A DNA stretch of 64,000 bases, taken from Microbacterium sp. LWO12-1.2 (lineage in GTDB: Bacteria > Actinomycetota > Actinomycetes > Actinomycetales > Microbacteriaceae). A program made the position numbers and the translations under genes. A model generated the notes under the pieces. That model was not told where the DNA came from. It saw nothing but the letters and a program-made list of their open reading frames with translations, and did not search any database. Where the stretch lies: the NCBI RefSeq assembly GCF_040675875.1, contig NZ_JBEGII010000001.1, positions 3,844,001 through 3,908,000 on the forward strand, written 5' to 3'. Below are positions 8,698 through 19,369 of this stretch, in pieces; the stretch's first letter is position 1; every line of letters starts with the position of its first letter.

Positions 8698-9666
8698 ATG
8701 ACGAAGAACCTGGATGCGCTGTATCCGCCGATCGAGCCGTACGAGTCGGGTGAGCTCCTCGTCGGTGACGGTCACCGCCTGTACTGGGAGGTCAGCGGAA
8801 ACCCCGAGGGGCGGCCGGTGGTCTTCCTGCACGGGGGCCCGGGCAGCGGCACATCGCCGTGGCAGCGTCGCTTCTTCGACCCGGAGAAATATCGCATCGT
8901 GCTCTTCGACCAGCGCGGATGCGGAAAGAGCACCCCGCACGCGGGCGAGCCCGGCGCGGATCTGCGTCACATCACCACGGCACATCTGATCGCCGACATC
9001 GAGCTGCTGCGCAAGAACCTCGGCGTCGAGCAGTGGCAGGTCTTCGGCGGCTCCTGGGGAAGCGCCCTCGCGCTCGCCTACGCGCAGGCGCATCCGGATG
9101 CCGTCTCAGCGCTCGTGCTGCGGGGCATCTTCACCCTGCGGCGCATGGAGCTGGAGTGGTTCTACGAGGGCGGAGCGGCCGCGCTGTTCCCCGACCTGTG
9201 GGAGAGTTTCATCGCGCCCATCCCGGTGCTGGAGCGCTCGCACATGATCGACGCGTATCACCGGCAGCTCTTCGACCCCGACCCCGCGGTGCATGTACCG
9301 GCGGCGATCGCGTGGTCGACGTGGGAGGCCTCGACCGTGACGCTGCGGCCCGACGCCGAGCAGATCGCCGCGATGTCCGACCCGCGCACCGCCACCGCGT
9401 TCGCCCGGATCGAGAACCACTTCTTCGTGAACCGCGGGTGGTGGTCCGAGGGGCAGCTGCTCGATGGCATCGATGCGATCCGGCACATCCCCGCCGTCAT
9501 CGTGCAGGGCAGGCACGACGTCTGCACCCCGATGATGACAGCGTGGGATCTGCACCGCGCGTGGCCGGAGGCCGAGTTCGTGGTGGTCGACGACGCCGGT
9601 CATTCTGCGGCAGAGCCCGGCATCCAGCAGGCGCTGCGCGACGCGACCGACCTCTTCTCGTTCTGA
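8698..9666 (+). CDS. pip: proline iminopeptidase (peptidase S33)
   Basis: A 322-residue alpha/beta hydrolase. It contains the HGGPG oxyanion motif, DQRGCGKS, the nucleophile elbow GGSWGS (Ser119), the aspartate in GRHDVCTP and the histidine in DDAGHS, all typical of prolyl aminopeptidases that remove N-terminal proline from peptides. The ATG at 8698 has a GGGGGC ribosome-binding site seven bases upstream. It appears to be a single-gene unit. Confidence 0.93.
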   Translation: MTKNLDALYPPIEPYESGELLVGDGHRLYWEVSGNPEGRPVVFLHGGPGSGTSPWQRRFFDPEKYRIVLFDQRGCGKSTPHAGEPGADLRHITTAHLIADIELLRKNLGVEQWQVFGGSWGSALALAYAQAHPDAVSALVLRGIFTLRRMELEWFYEGGAAALFPDLWESFIAPIPVLERSHMIDAYHRQLFDPDPAVHVPAAIAWSTWEASTVTLRPDAEQIAAMSDPRTATAFARIENHFFVNRGWWSEGQLLDGIDAIRHIPAVIVQGRHDVCTPMMTAWDLHRAWPEAEFVVVDDAGHSAAEPGIQQALRDATDLFSF

Positions 9667-9689
9667 CCCCGGTCTGGTGGGGCCGAAGC

Positions 9690-11456
9690 TCAGGCCCGCA
9701 GTGCCTTCGTCAGCGTCTTCACGAGCCCGAGCACGCCGCCGTGCGCACGGAAGCGGGTGAGGCCCTCGCTGACGGCTGCCCCAGTGCGGGATGACACGAA
9801 CCACGGCGGCTTCGGCAGGATCGTCAGGCGGCCGCCGCCGTTCAGGATCGGCAACGACCGCGGCAGCGGACGGAACGGTCCGCGGATGACGGAGCGCTCG
9901 ACATGGTCGAGCAGGAGTGCGTTGTGCACCACTCCGATCCCGCTGCCAACATCCTCGATCGTGTTGCCGGGGAAAGCTCCCCAGGTCATGGTCGGGGTGA
10001 TGAACCCGAATGCCGTCCAGCCGTTGATCGCGATGGATCCGTAGCGGAGGTTCGCGATCGCCCGTTCGAAGCCGCTGCCGAGCGCGCGCTCGGTGGAGGG
10101 GGCGATGAGCAGGTTCGCGCCGAGCGTGCCCTGGAGCTGATCGTTCGCGTACGAGACGGCGGCGTCGAGGAACTCCTGTCCCGTGCCTGCCACCGTGACG
10201 ACGCCGAGCACCGGCGCGAAGTACTCCGTGTTCTGCAGTGCCGTGGGGTCGTCGTCACCGTCGATCTCCACGAGCACTCGGTCGCCCAGCACGAGAGCGT
10301 CGGGGTAGTCGTCCGCGGCGCGGTGCATGCGCGTGGGGGAGCCGGGGTACCAGATCGGTCGCTCCGGCGCGTTCGCGTAGGCGCGGCGGAGCGCGGCACG
10401 GAAGGCGTCGGCCTGCGCCCAGTCGGACGAGAGGATCACGACCTGTCCGGCGATGCAGTTGTGTCCGCTGTTCTGCAGGCGCATCGTGGCGACGTGCTCG
10501 GCATGATAGGTGAGGTCGGCGTCGCTCCAGTCGCCCGGCACGACGATGATCGGCGAGACGCCACCGAGTTCTGCCGTGATCGGCTTCTTGAGCTGCGGAC
10601 GGTTCTCGCGCCGTCGGCGCTTCGCCGCCGCTCCGGTGCCCCACACGATCGCGTCGAGGGTGGCAGCGGAGCCGGTGATGTGCACGTGGGCCAGCTCCGT
10701 GTGCCCGGTGAGATAGGCGCCGACCTCGGGTCCGCCGCGCACGATGCGCACCAGCCCCGGCTCGATCAGCGGCGCGAAGGCGCGCTTGTACACCGGCACC
10801 AGTGCATCCTGCGTCGGGTTGACCTTGAGCAGCGCGGTGCGATTGTGAGCGAGGAGTTCGTAGAGCACATCGAGCACGGGGATCGAGGTGATGTTGCCCG
10901 CCCCGAGCACCAGGCCGACGCCTCCCGAGACGGTCGGCGTGCGCTGGGCGAGCCCCGCGGCGGCACGGGCGGCGTTCGGGGTGACCCCCGGCTCCAGCCA
11001 CACTTCGCCGGTGTAGCCCGACAGCAGCAACTTGTCGATGCCGGTGAGGGGGAAGGCGTGCACGCGCGTGCGTCCACCCGGCGCCCGATCGATCGTGATC
11101 CCCTCGAGCGGGTTGGTACCGGCGGCCAGGCGCGAGAGCGTCTCGATGTAGGCGTCGAGCGCCCCGAGCACGCTGTACGGACCGCTGAGCCACTCCTCGC
11201 CGCGGAGAGGGTGACGTCCGTCGAGGCCCTTCGAAGCGGCGGCGGTGCTCGCCCAGTCCTCGGCCGTCGCCGCGACGCTCGTGCGCACGGCGCGCAGCAG
11301 GGTCACGCGCTGCGAGAGCGTGAGCGCTGTCCAGGTCCGCGACCCGGTCTGCAGGTCGGCGATCGCGGAGTCGAGTCGCGCGCGCTCGTCGGCGCTGAGC
11401 TCGCTCGTCGGCGCGCTCTTCGCTGCCGGAGTGGCCGTTGTGGTCGCAGAAGTCAT
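9690..11456 (-). CDS. aldehyde dehydrogenase family protein
   Basis: A 588-residue protein from the ATG ending at 11456. The active-site cysteine lies in NSGHNCIAGQ (Cys334), with the general-base region in the ITAELGG segment and the NAD-binding fold in SGGVGLVLGAGN. It is about 90 residues longer than typical aldehyde dehydrogenases: an extended N-terminus and a C-terminal tail after the usual end. This larger type is seen in actinobacteria and mycobacteria; the substrate is not known. It is convergent with pip. Confidence 0.85.
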   Translation of the reverse strand: MTSATTTATPAAKSAPTSELSADERARLDSAIADLQTGSRTWTALTLSQRVTLLRAVRTSVAATAEDWASTAAASKGLDGRHPLRGEEWLSGPYSVLGALDAYIETLSRLAAGTNPLEGITIDRAPGGRTRVHAFPLTGIDKLLLSGYTGEVWLEPGVTPNAARAAAGLAQRTPTVSGGVGLVLGAGNITSIPVLDVLYELLAHNRTALLKVNPTQDALVPVYKRAFAPLIEPGLVRIVRGGPEVGAYLTGHTELAHVHITGSAATLDAIVWGTGAAAKRRRRENRPQLKKPITAELGGVSPIIVVPGDWSDADLTYHAEHVATMRLQNSGHNCIAGQVVILSSDWAQADAFRAALRRAYANAPERPIWYPGSPTRMHRAADDYPDALVLGDRVLVEIDGDDDPTALQNTEYFAPVLGVVTVAGTGQEFLDAAVSYANDQLQGTLGANLLIAPSTERALGSGFERAIANLRYGSIAINGWTAFGFITPTMTWGAFPGNTIEDVGSGIGVVHNALLLDHVERSVIRGPFRPLPRSLPILNGGGRLTILPKPPWFVSSRTGAAVSEGLTRFRAHGGVLGLVKTLTKALRA

Positions 11457-11533
11457 CGCAGTCTCCTTCGGACGGGATCCCAGCTTAGGCCGCGGGCCTG
11501 GGCGAATCCGCGGGGCGGACGCCGCCGAGAACG

Positions 11534-11619
11534 CGCGACGTGCAGGAAGAAGTGCGAGTTGTGGGAGCGTCCGCCCCGGTCTCCTCCTGCACGTCGCGAA
11601 TCCTCCTGCATGTCGCGAG
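11534..11619. repeat. intergenic inverted repeat with tandem copy
   Basis: The 14-bp CGCGACGTGCAGGA at 11534-11547 is exactly inverted at 11585-11598. The right arm is then repeated in tandem: 11582-11600 and 11601-11619 differ at two of 19 bases. The unit occurs nowhere else that I can see in the window. The 247-bp gap (11457-11703) between two minus-strand genes otherwise contains no gene. It may end the transporter transcript or be a dispersed repetitive element. Confidence 0.65.
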
Positions 11620-11703
11620 CCTCCCGGCCGCGGGTGGCGCTCTTTCGGCACCCACACGCGACGGCGACGGCGACGGCGCCCGGAGTCCCCGCGGGTGAGT
11701 GAT

Positions 11704-13083
11704 TCACGCGCCCTCGATGTCGGCACGGCGCAGCCGGTAGCGCCGCAGCGGAAGCAGGCTCGCGAGCATCAGCAGGGCGGGGAGGATGCTGAAGCTCAGC
11801 ACGATGCCCGTGATGGCCTCGGCGGGTTGCCAGACGGCGGCGCCGGCGACCGTGGAGACGTACCCGGTGGCGGCGAGGGTCAGTGAGACCGCGGTGGCGC
11901 CGAGCGCGAAGCCGACGGTCTCTCCTGCGGTCCAGATGCCGGTGAAGGTACCGGCCTGCCCGTGACCGTTCGTGCGCTCGTCGTGCGAGATGACGTCGGG
12001 GAGCATCGCCATCGGCAGTGATTGGAGGCCGGCGTAGGCGACGCCGGCGACCGCGACCGAGCCGTAGATCCAGTCGCCCGGCGCCCAGACCGCGACCGTG
12101 ATGGTTGCTGCCGCCAGCGTGAACAGCACGCTCGCCATCGTGAATGCGCGTTCCTTGCCGACCCGGCGTGCGATCACGGTCCAGCCGGGGGTGGCCAGGA
12201 GCGCAGGCCCGACGAGCGCGATGAAGACGAAGGTCACGGCGTCTTCGGAGCGGAGCACCCAGGTCGCCACGTACTGCGCGCCGGCGAGCATCGTGCCGGT
12301 GGCGAGCGCCTGCAGCAGGAAGGTGCCCAGCAGTGCGCGGAACGGCTGGCTGCGTCGCAGCGCACGGAAGCCGGAGAGATACTGCTCACGGATGCCGTTC
12401 GGCGCCGCGGCCGCCTGCCCGACGGGGGAGGTGCGGGCTGCGGCGACGTCGGCCGTGCGCGCGGCGATGAACATGCCGATGCCGATCACGAGTCCGGCGA
12501 CGATGCCCATCAGCAGGTATCCGATGACCTGGTCCGAGCCGGCTTTGCGCAGCGCCGGTCCACCGGCGCCGAACAGCAGGATCGACGCGGTCAGCACGAC
12601 CACGCGCCAGCCGAGCAGGCGGGTGCGCTCGTCGTAGCTGCCGGTGAGTTCGGCGGGGAGCGCGACGTAGGGCACCTGGAAGAGGCTGAACGCCGTGGCG
12701 GTGGCGAGGAAGGCCAGGAGCACGAAGATCGCGCCGGTCACGGGTCCCCACGACGGCGGCACCGCGAAGGTGAGCGCGAAGAACACGGGCAGCGCGAGCG
12801 CGCCGGTGACCATGAAACCGCGCCGAGAGCCCGTGCGCGCGAGCTGCCGGTCAGAGGCCGCGCCGATCAGCGGGTCGATCACGACGTCCCAGATCTTCGC
12901 TGCCGTCACGATGAGGCCGGCGGCGAGTGCGGCGACGCCGAGGTTGTCGGTGAGGAAGTACGTCAGCACCAGCCCGGGGAGGGTGGCGTATCCGCCGGTG
13001 CCCAGCGAACCGATCGCGTACAGCACGATCGTGCGGGGGGACAGGCGGACGGATGCGTGTTCCGGAGGAGCCTCGGTGCTCAT
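11704..13083 (-). CDS. MFS sugar transporter of the GPH/MelB type
   Basis: A 459-residue protein with about twelve membrane helices. The early segment WDVVIDPLIGAASDR matches the conserved loop of glycoside-pentoside-hexuronide:cation symporters, and SRRGFM follows. Such proteins import sugars or glycosides with a cation; the substrate cannot be read from sequence. It precedes the aldehyde dehydrogenase gene on the same strand, but 247 bp with a repeat separate them, so co-transcription is doubtful. Confidence 0.85.
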   Translation of the reverse strand: MSTEAPPEHASVRLSPRTIVLYAIGSLGTGGYATLPGLVLTYFLTDNLGVAALAAGLIVTAAKIWDVVIDPLIGAASDRQLARTGSRRGFMVTGALALPVFFALTFAVPPSWGPVTGAIFVLLAFLATATAFSLFQVPYVALPAELTGSYDERTRLLGWRVVVLTASILLFGAGGPALRKAGSDQVIGYLLMGIVAGLVIGIGMFIAARTADVAAARTSPVGQAAAAPNGIREQYLSGFRALRRSQPFRALLGTFLLQALATGTMLAGAQYVATWVLRSEDAVTFVFIALVGPALLATPGWTVIARRVGKERAFTMASVLFTLAAATITVAVWAPGDWIYGSVAVAGVAYAGLQSLPMAMLPDVISHDERTNGHGQAGTFTGIWTAGETVGFALGATAVSLTLAATGYVSTVAGAAVWQPAEAITGIVLSFSILPALLMLASLLPLRRYRLRRADIEGA

Positions 13084-13126
13084 CGCGCCAGTGTATCGGC
13101 GCGCGGGCGCGGTGCGACGGAGCGCG

Positions 13127-13390
13127 TCAGATCAGCGACAGCTCACGGAGCTTGGACTCGACATCGGAGTTCGCGGGCTCGACGTGGTGCGTGGAGTCGG
13201 GGTACACGACCACGGGGATGTTGGTGCGGCCCGAGATCTCCTTGGCCACATCCGCCGCAGACGGGTCGGCGACCAGATCGACGTACGTGTACTCGACGCC
13301 GAGCTCATCGAGCTGCTTCTTGGTGCGGATGCAGTCGCGGCACCAGTCGGCGCCGAACAGGGTGATCGTGGATTCGTTCAGAGAAGTCAT
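13127..13390 (-). CDS. glutaredoxin-like / mycoredoxin-type thiol oxidoreductase
   Basis: An 87-residue single-domain thioredoxin fold. The redox motif is WCRDC, and the cis-proline region is NIPVVVYP. The size and CxxC motif fit mycoredoxin-like proteins that reduce mycothiol mixed disulfides in actinobacteria, though the usual CPYC-type sequence is replaced by CRDC. It is cytosolic. It may be co-transcribed with the MFS gene 43 bp downstream. Confidence 0.85.
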   Translation of the reverse strand: MTSLNESTITLFGADWCRDCIRTKKQLDELGVEYTYVDLVADPSAADVAKEISGRTNIPVVVYPDSTHHVEPANSDVESKLRELSLI

Positions 13391-13445
13391 GCATCAAGCG
13401 TATGCCCGCGGGAAGCGGATGGCTTCGCCGCTCCGGCATTGTCGC

Positions 13446-13473
13446 TAAGGGTAGCCTTACCTATACTGGTGGC
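13446..13473 (+). promoter_or_regulatory. DtxR/IdeR-type iron box over a leaderless promoter
   Basis: TAAGGGTAGCCTTACCTAT at 13446-13464 matches the 19-bp DtxR/IdeR consensus TTAGGTTAGSCTAACCTAA at about 15 positions. It overlaps a TATACT -10 box (13462-13467) that lies six bases before the ATG at 13474. This arrangement predicts repression by iron-loaded regulator and a leaderless mRNA. Confidence 0.75.
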
Positions 13474-13866
13474 ATGAATGGTGCGTGCGAACATCTGAGC
13501 GATCCGGACTGGGACAACCTCGAGGGTCCGGTCCTGATCGCCGGCGATGCCGCGGACGCGGCCGTCATCGCCGGCATCGCGGCGCGTCTGCCGTGGGATG
13601 CGCAGGGCGCGATCGTTCTCGAGGCGGCCGCGCGCATCCAGTTCCGCCACATCGACGTTCCCGAGGGCGTCTCGGTACGGTGGCTGCTGCGCGGCGACGG
13701 CATCCGTGCACATGCCAAAGGGGAGCGTCTCGCGAACGCCGTGCATGCCTGGTGCGTCGAGTGGACCTGCACCGAGCCGCCCGCACATTGGACGGTATGG
13801 CTCGGGCCACACACGCCACCCCACGTGGCGCGCATGGCCCGAAGTCTGTTGGGCGTCGCGAACTGA
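13474..13866 (+). CDS. small SIP-like (siderophore-interacting) protein under iron control
   Basis: A 130-residue protein from ATG 13474. The LIAGDAADAAVIAGI stretch followed by a strand-helix pattern and ending with a helix at LLGV resembles the NAD-binding C-terminal half of siderophore-interacting ferric reductases, but the flavin-binding half is missing. The overlapping iron box makes a role in iron acquisition or siderophore handling likely. A stand-alone SIP C-terminal domain would need a partner to reduce ferric siderophores. The 71-nt in-frame upstream extension would run through the promoter and is rejected. Confidence 0.65.
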   Translation: MNGACEHLSDPDWDNLEGPVLIAGDAADAAVIAGIAARLPWDAQGAIVLEAAARIQFRHIDVPEGVSVRWLLRGDGIRAHAKGERLANAVHAWCVEWTCTEPPAHWTVWLGPHTPPHVARMARSLLGVAN

Positions 13867-13883
13867 CCGTTCGCCCGCGCGGA

Positions 13884-14339
13884 TCAGCGCGAGGCGGTGG
13901 CCGTCTGCATGTTCGCGCCCGCGGTGATCGCGTCGAGTGCGCGGCGCAGCGACGAGCTGGACGTGTGCGCGGTGTAGGGGAAGTACACGACTTCTACGCC
14001 CACCTCGGCGAACTCACGCTCGAGGCGCAGCCCCTTCTCGGTGCCACGCCAGTCGTCGCCCTTGAAGAAGTGCGTGAAGCGCACGTCTTCCCACGCGTCC
14101 AGCTTCGACGGGCTCGTCTCGACGTAGACGTCGTCGACGAACGAGATGTGGCTGACGATCTCTGCGCGCTCCGCCGTCGGGATGACGGGCTCGATACCCT
14201 TCACCTGGCGCAGCATCTCGTCACTCACGACGCCGGCGATCAGAATGTCGCACTGCTGCTTGGCGTGACGAAGAAGGTTGAGGTGCCCGACGTGAAAAAG
14301 GTCGAAAGCTCCCGCGGCATAGCCGATACGCGTCCCCAT
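13884..14339 (-). CDS. cytidylyltransferase-like nucleotidyltransferase (TagD/GCT type)
   Basis: A 151-residue protein with the nucleotidyltransferase signature GAFDLFHVGH at residues 10-19 and FFKGDDWRGTEKG in the second substrate loop. Both are characteristic of glycerol-3-phosphate cytidylyltransferases, which make CDP-glycerol or related activated alcohols for wall polymers. The ATG ends at 14339 with GGGGAG upstream. Its transcript begins with the leader element shared with rmlA, which ties it to polysaccharide or teichoic-type polymer synthesis. A CDP-alcohol phosphotransferase gene lies at 22.4 kb and could use its product. Confidence 0.8.
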   Translation of the reverse strand: MGTRIGYAAGAFDLFHVGHLNLLRHAKQQCDILIAGVVSDEMLRQVKGIEPVIPTAERAEIVSHISFVDDVYVETSPSKLDAWEDVRFTHFFKGDDWRGTEKGLRLEREFAEVGVEVVYFPYTAHTSSSSLRRALDAITAGANMQTATASR

Positions 14340-14366
14340 GATCTCCCCAGATCAATAAATCCCCAG

Positions 14367-14416
14367 GGCGGATCCCCATCCGCCAGCGACTCCCACAGCC
14401 GCATCGGATCAGTCTA
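14367..14416 (-). promoter_or_regulatory. promoter and GGGG-loop leader hairpin of the cytidylyltransferase gene
   Basis: Reading the minus strand: -10 box TAGACT (14416-14411), six bases, then a transcript start near 14404 with ATGCGGCTGTGGGAGTCG. Next comes a 7-bp stem GGCGGAT-GGGG-ATCCGCC (14384-14367), which ends 27 bases before the gene's ATG. The whole segment aligns without gaps to the one before rmlA. The ATG at the predicted 5' end opens an out-of-frame ORF that runs into the gene. Confidence 0.6.
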
Positions 14417-14567
14417 GCGGACGCGCTGTCGGGGATGCGACCCCCGATCTCGCGACGGTCGATGCCCCGTCAGCGCGGGTGTCCACCGGCATCCGCGGGT
14501 TTCTCACCCCACAGGAACCCGTGCGACGATGGGTGCCGCAGGCCAGACAGCAGGGGGAGGACGGCAC

Positions 14568-15737
14568 GTGGGGACAGCGGTGACGGTCATCGTGCCGACC
14601 TTCAACGAGCGAGACAACGTCGCTGAACTCGTGGAGCGCACGGCGCAGGCTCTCCGCGGTCGTGATGCCGAGATCCTGTTCATCGATGACAGCACCGATG
14701 ACACGGCAGTCGAGGTCGCCCGTGTGGCCGCCGATGCGCCGGTGCCGGTGCGGGTCATCCACCGCACGGAGAACACCGGTGGGCTGGGCGGTGCCGTTGT
14801 GGTCGGACTCGCCGCCGCTGACTCCGACATCTGCATCGTGATGGACGGCGATCTGCAGCATCCGCCCGAGCTGCTGCCGGCGCTGCTGGACCGGTTCTCC
14901 GAGGGCGACGCCGACGTCGTCGCGGCCTCCCGCTACGTGGGCGGCGGTGACACGAGCGGGCTGGGCACCGCGGTGCGCTTCGGTGTGTCTCGTGCGGCGA
15001 CCTGGCTGACGAGGGCGATGTTCCCCATCCGACTGGCGCGCAGCACCGACCCGATGACCGGATTCTTCCTGGTCGACCGCCGACGGCTCGACGTCCCAGC
15101 CCTGCGGCCGCAGGGATTCAAGATCCTGCTCGAGATCCTCGCGCGGACCGACCTGCGCATCGCCGAGATCCCGATGGAGTTCGCGGAACGTCGACACGGC
15201 ACCTCCAAGGCGAGTCTGCGCCAGGGCGTCACGTTCGTCGCCCACCTCGCGCGCCTCCGCTTCGGCAAGATGTCGCTGTTCGCGCTCATCGGCGTGATCG
15301 GAGCCGTGGCCAACATCGGCATCATGTGGCTCCTGGTCACGCTCGGCGTGCCCTACATCTGGGCCGCGATCATCGGGGCCGAGGTCACGATCATCGGCAA
15401 CTTCCTCCTGCAGGAACGGTTCGTCTTCGCCGACATGCGCACGGATGCCCGCGGACTCGGTCTGCGCTTCGCGACCTCGTTCACGTTCAACAACGTCGAA
15501 GCGGCGGTGCGCATCCCGGTGATGGCGCTGATGGTGGAGAGCTGGCACATCTCCAGCGTGCTGGCCACGGGGCTCACGCTCATCGTGGCGTTCTTCGCTC
15601 GATTCCTCTTCCATTCGCTCGTCGTCTACGCGCCGCGTCGTCGCGCGACAGAGGGGCGAGAGCCGAAAGCCGACACCGCGACGCTCCGCGTCATGCGTGC
15701 CATCGATGCCGAGGCCATGAAGCCCGGCGAGCTCTAG
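14568..15737 (+). CDS. GT2 dolichol-phosphate-mannose-synthase-like transferase fused to GtrA domain
   Basis: A 389-residue protein starting at GTG 14568 with GGGGGAGG eight bases upstream. Residues about 5-230 are a GT2 domain: IVPTFNERDNV, the FIDDSTDDT nucleotide site, MDGDLQHPPE with the metal-binding D-x-D, and DPMTGFF. Residues about 243-370 hold four membrane helices of the GtrA family. Such fusions transfer a sugar from a nucleotide donor to polyprenyl phosphate and help flip or present it for glycosylation outside the membrane. It is divergent from the cytidylyltransferase gene. Confidence 0.9.
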   Translation: MGTAVTVIVPTFNERDNVAELVERTAQALRGRDAEILFIDDSTDDTAVEVARVAADAPVPVRVIHRTENTGGLGGAVVVGLAAADSDICIVMDGDLQHPPELLPALLDRFSEGDADVVAASRYVGGGDTSGLGTAVRFGVSRAATWLTRAMFPIRLARSTDPMTGFFLVDRRRLDVPALRPQGFKILLEILARTDLRIAEIPMEFAERRHGTSKASLRQGVTFVAHLARLRFGKMSLFALIGVIGAVANIGIMWLLVTLGVPYIWAAIIGAEVTIIGNFLLQERFVFADMRTDARGLGLRFATSFTFNNVEAAVRIPVMALMVESWHISSVLATGLTLIVAFFARFLFHSLVVYAPRRRATEGREPKADTATLRVMRAIDAEAMKPGEL

Positions 15738-15808
15738 CGTGTGCGGTCCTCGAACCCTCGAAACGCGACACCTTCCTTCGTGCCCTGCAACGGAGATACG
15801 GTGTCGCC

Positions 15809-15973
15809 ATGACGAAGGAAAAGTTCGCAGTCGGCGATGAGGTCTTCACCACTCGCTCCCGCGGTGTGATCATCGATATCTCTGCGACACCATCAGGGCA
15901 GTTCATCTTCGGGGTCGAGAACACCGACGGTGAAGTGACGTATTTCACCCCGAAGGGCATCCGACACGTCTAA
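15809..15973 (+). CDS. 54-residue hypothetical protein
   Basis: A short ORF from ATG 15809 encoding a beta-rich 54-residue protein: VGDEVFTTRSRGVI near the start, TPKGIRHV at the end. It resembles small SH3-like or KOW-like barrels. Codon use fits the genome (G/C in third positions), and it sits in its own intergenic space of about 270 bp, so I consider it real. No function can be given. Confidence 0.6.
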   Translation: MTKEKFAVGDEVFTTRSRGVIIDISATPSGQFIFGVENTDGEVTYFTPKGIRHV

Positions 15974-16009
15974 CCCCTGTCACATGACGCACCGGCCCGG
16001 CCGGTCGTG

Positions 16010-17433
16010 TCACGCGCCCTGGGCGTCCGCCGCCAGGTACGCCTCGAGTGAGGCCGCCGCATCTCGCGGCGTCCAGCCCGCGTCGGTGATGCGACCGAGG
16101 TCGAGCACGCTGTTGAGCGGTCGCGGGGCGACCGGCCCCGTCTGACCGGCGAAGTACTCGACTGTCGTCACGTCGCTCACCGCGGCGGGGTCGTGGCCCG
16201 TGAGACCGTAGACGGCCCGCGCCACGTCGGCCCAGGATTGCGGCTCACCGGCACCGGTGACGTTGTACACGCCGTACGTCGGGCGCTGCGCGAGCAGGTG
16301 CACGATCGCGGATGCGAGGTCGGTCGTGAAGGTGAGCCGTCCGATCTGATCGCCGACCACGCGGGGCGCGATGCCGCGATCGGCGAGAGAGGCCATGGTG
16401 CGCACGAAGTTCTTGCCCTCGCCGATCACCCACGAGGTGCGCACGATGTAGTGCCGGGGCACCGTGGCGACCACGGCGTCGCCGGCGGCCTTGGTCTGCC
16501 CGTAGACGCCGAGCGGCTGCACGGCGGCGGACTCGGTGTAGGCCTCGGCCTGCGTGCCGTCGAACACGTAGTCGCTGGAGACGTGCACGAGCGTCAGGCC
16601 GTTCTCGGTCGCGATGCGGGCGAGCGCGGCGACGCCGGTCACGTTCGCGGCCCAGGCATCGCGTCGTCCGGCGGGTGTCTCGGCCAGGTCGACCGCGGTG
16701 TACGCGCCGGCGTTGATGATCGTGCCGTAGTCGCGCCAGCGACGCGCGTTCTCGAGGTCGGCGGCCCCCAGGTCGAAGGTCTCGCGCGTCGCGTACTCGA
16801 TGTGCGCCGCATCGCCGAGCTCCGCGCGCAGCGCCAGGCCCAGCTGTCCGGACGCGCCGATCACCAGCGTCTTGCGCTGGCCGATCGGGGTCACCCCCGA
16901 CAGGCGGGGATGCGCGAGGTCTTTCGCTGAGATCTCGACATCGGCGAGCGGGATCGGCCACGCGATCGCCGCGGTCTCATCAGCGAGGTTCAGGAACGAG
17001 TACTCCGCGTCCGGCGACCAGTGGTCGTTGACGAGGTAGGCATAGGCCGTGTCGGGCTCGAGCGTCTGATACGAGTTGCCCACCCCGCGCGGCACGAGGA
17101 TCGCTCGCGACGGGTCGATCTCGGCGGTGAAGACGGTGCCGAATGTGGCTCCCTCGCGCAGGTCGACCCAGGCGCCGAAGATCTTGCCGGTGGCGACCGA
17201 GACCCACTTGTCCCACGGTTCCGCGTGGATGCCCCGGGTCGTGCCGACGGCGTCGTTGAACGAGATGTTGTTCTGCACCGGTCCGAAGTCGGGGAGGCCG
17301 GCGGCGACCATCTTCTCTCGCTGCCAGTTCTCCTTGAACCACCCGCGCGAGTCCCCGTGCACAGGCAGGTCCACCAGCAGCAGACCGGGAATCGAGGTCT
17401 CGGTGACGGTGAGGGCCTTGCCGAACTCGGTCA

Positions 17434-17434
<1 letters not shown>
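16010..17434 (-). CDS. rmlCD: fused dTDP-4-dehydrorhamnose 3,5-epimerase and reductase
   Basis: A 474-residue protein carrying the last two steps of dTDP-L-rhamnose synthesis in one chain. Residues 1-190 are the cupin epimerase RmlC (GTTRGIHAE with catalytic His70; YLVNDHWSP). Residues 190-474 are the reductase RmlD (GASGQLG at 193-199, HVSSDYVFDG, and Y311-x3-K315 of the short-chain dehydrogenase). Usually these are two genes. The ATG overlaps the rmlB stop by one base (TGATG), and the three rml genes form one operon read A, B, CD. Confidence 0.93.
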
Positions 17435-19297
<1,863 letters not shown>

Positions 19298-19301
<4 letters not shown>

Positions 19302-19369
19302 GATCCCCCTTGTGAAAACGTCGATGTCCATGGTGGCGTCGCGTGATCGACGGTTCCCCAACCGTCCAC
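19298..19369 (-). CDS. possible leader peptide of the rml operon
   Basis: A GTG-started ORF of 23 codons (beginning [10 protein letters not shown]) whose TGA overlaps the rmlA ATG as ATGA. GGGGG lies three bases upstream of the GTG, which is close for a ribosome-binding site. Its first codons form part of the GGGG-loop hairpin, so translation of the ORF would open that hairpin. There is no independent evidence that it is translated. It is reported because the wbaP-like gene has the same arrangement. Confidence 0.35.

Noticed and set aside
13402..13473. Upstream in-frame extension of the SIP-like gene
   Set aside because: It would run through the iron box and -10 box; the leaderless ATG at 13474 has correct promoter spacing.
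14367..14384. CsrA/RsmA-type binding hairpin
   Set aside because: The loop is GGGG within TGGGGA and not the A-N-GGA core, and CsrA is generally absent from this group of bacteria.
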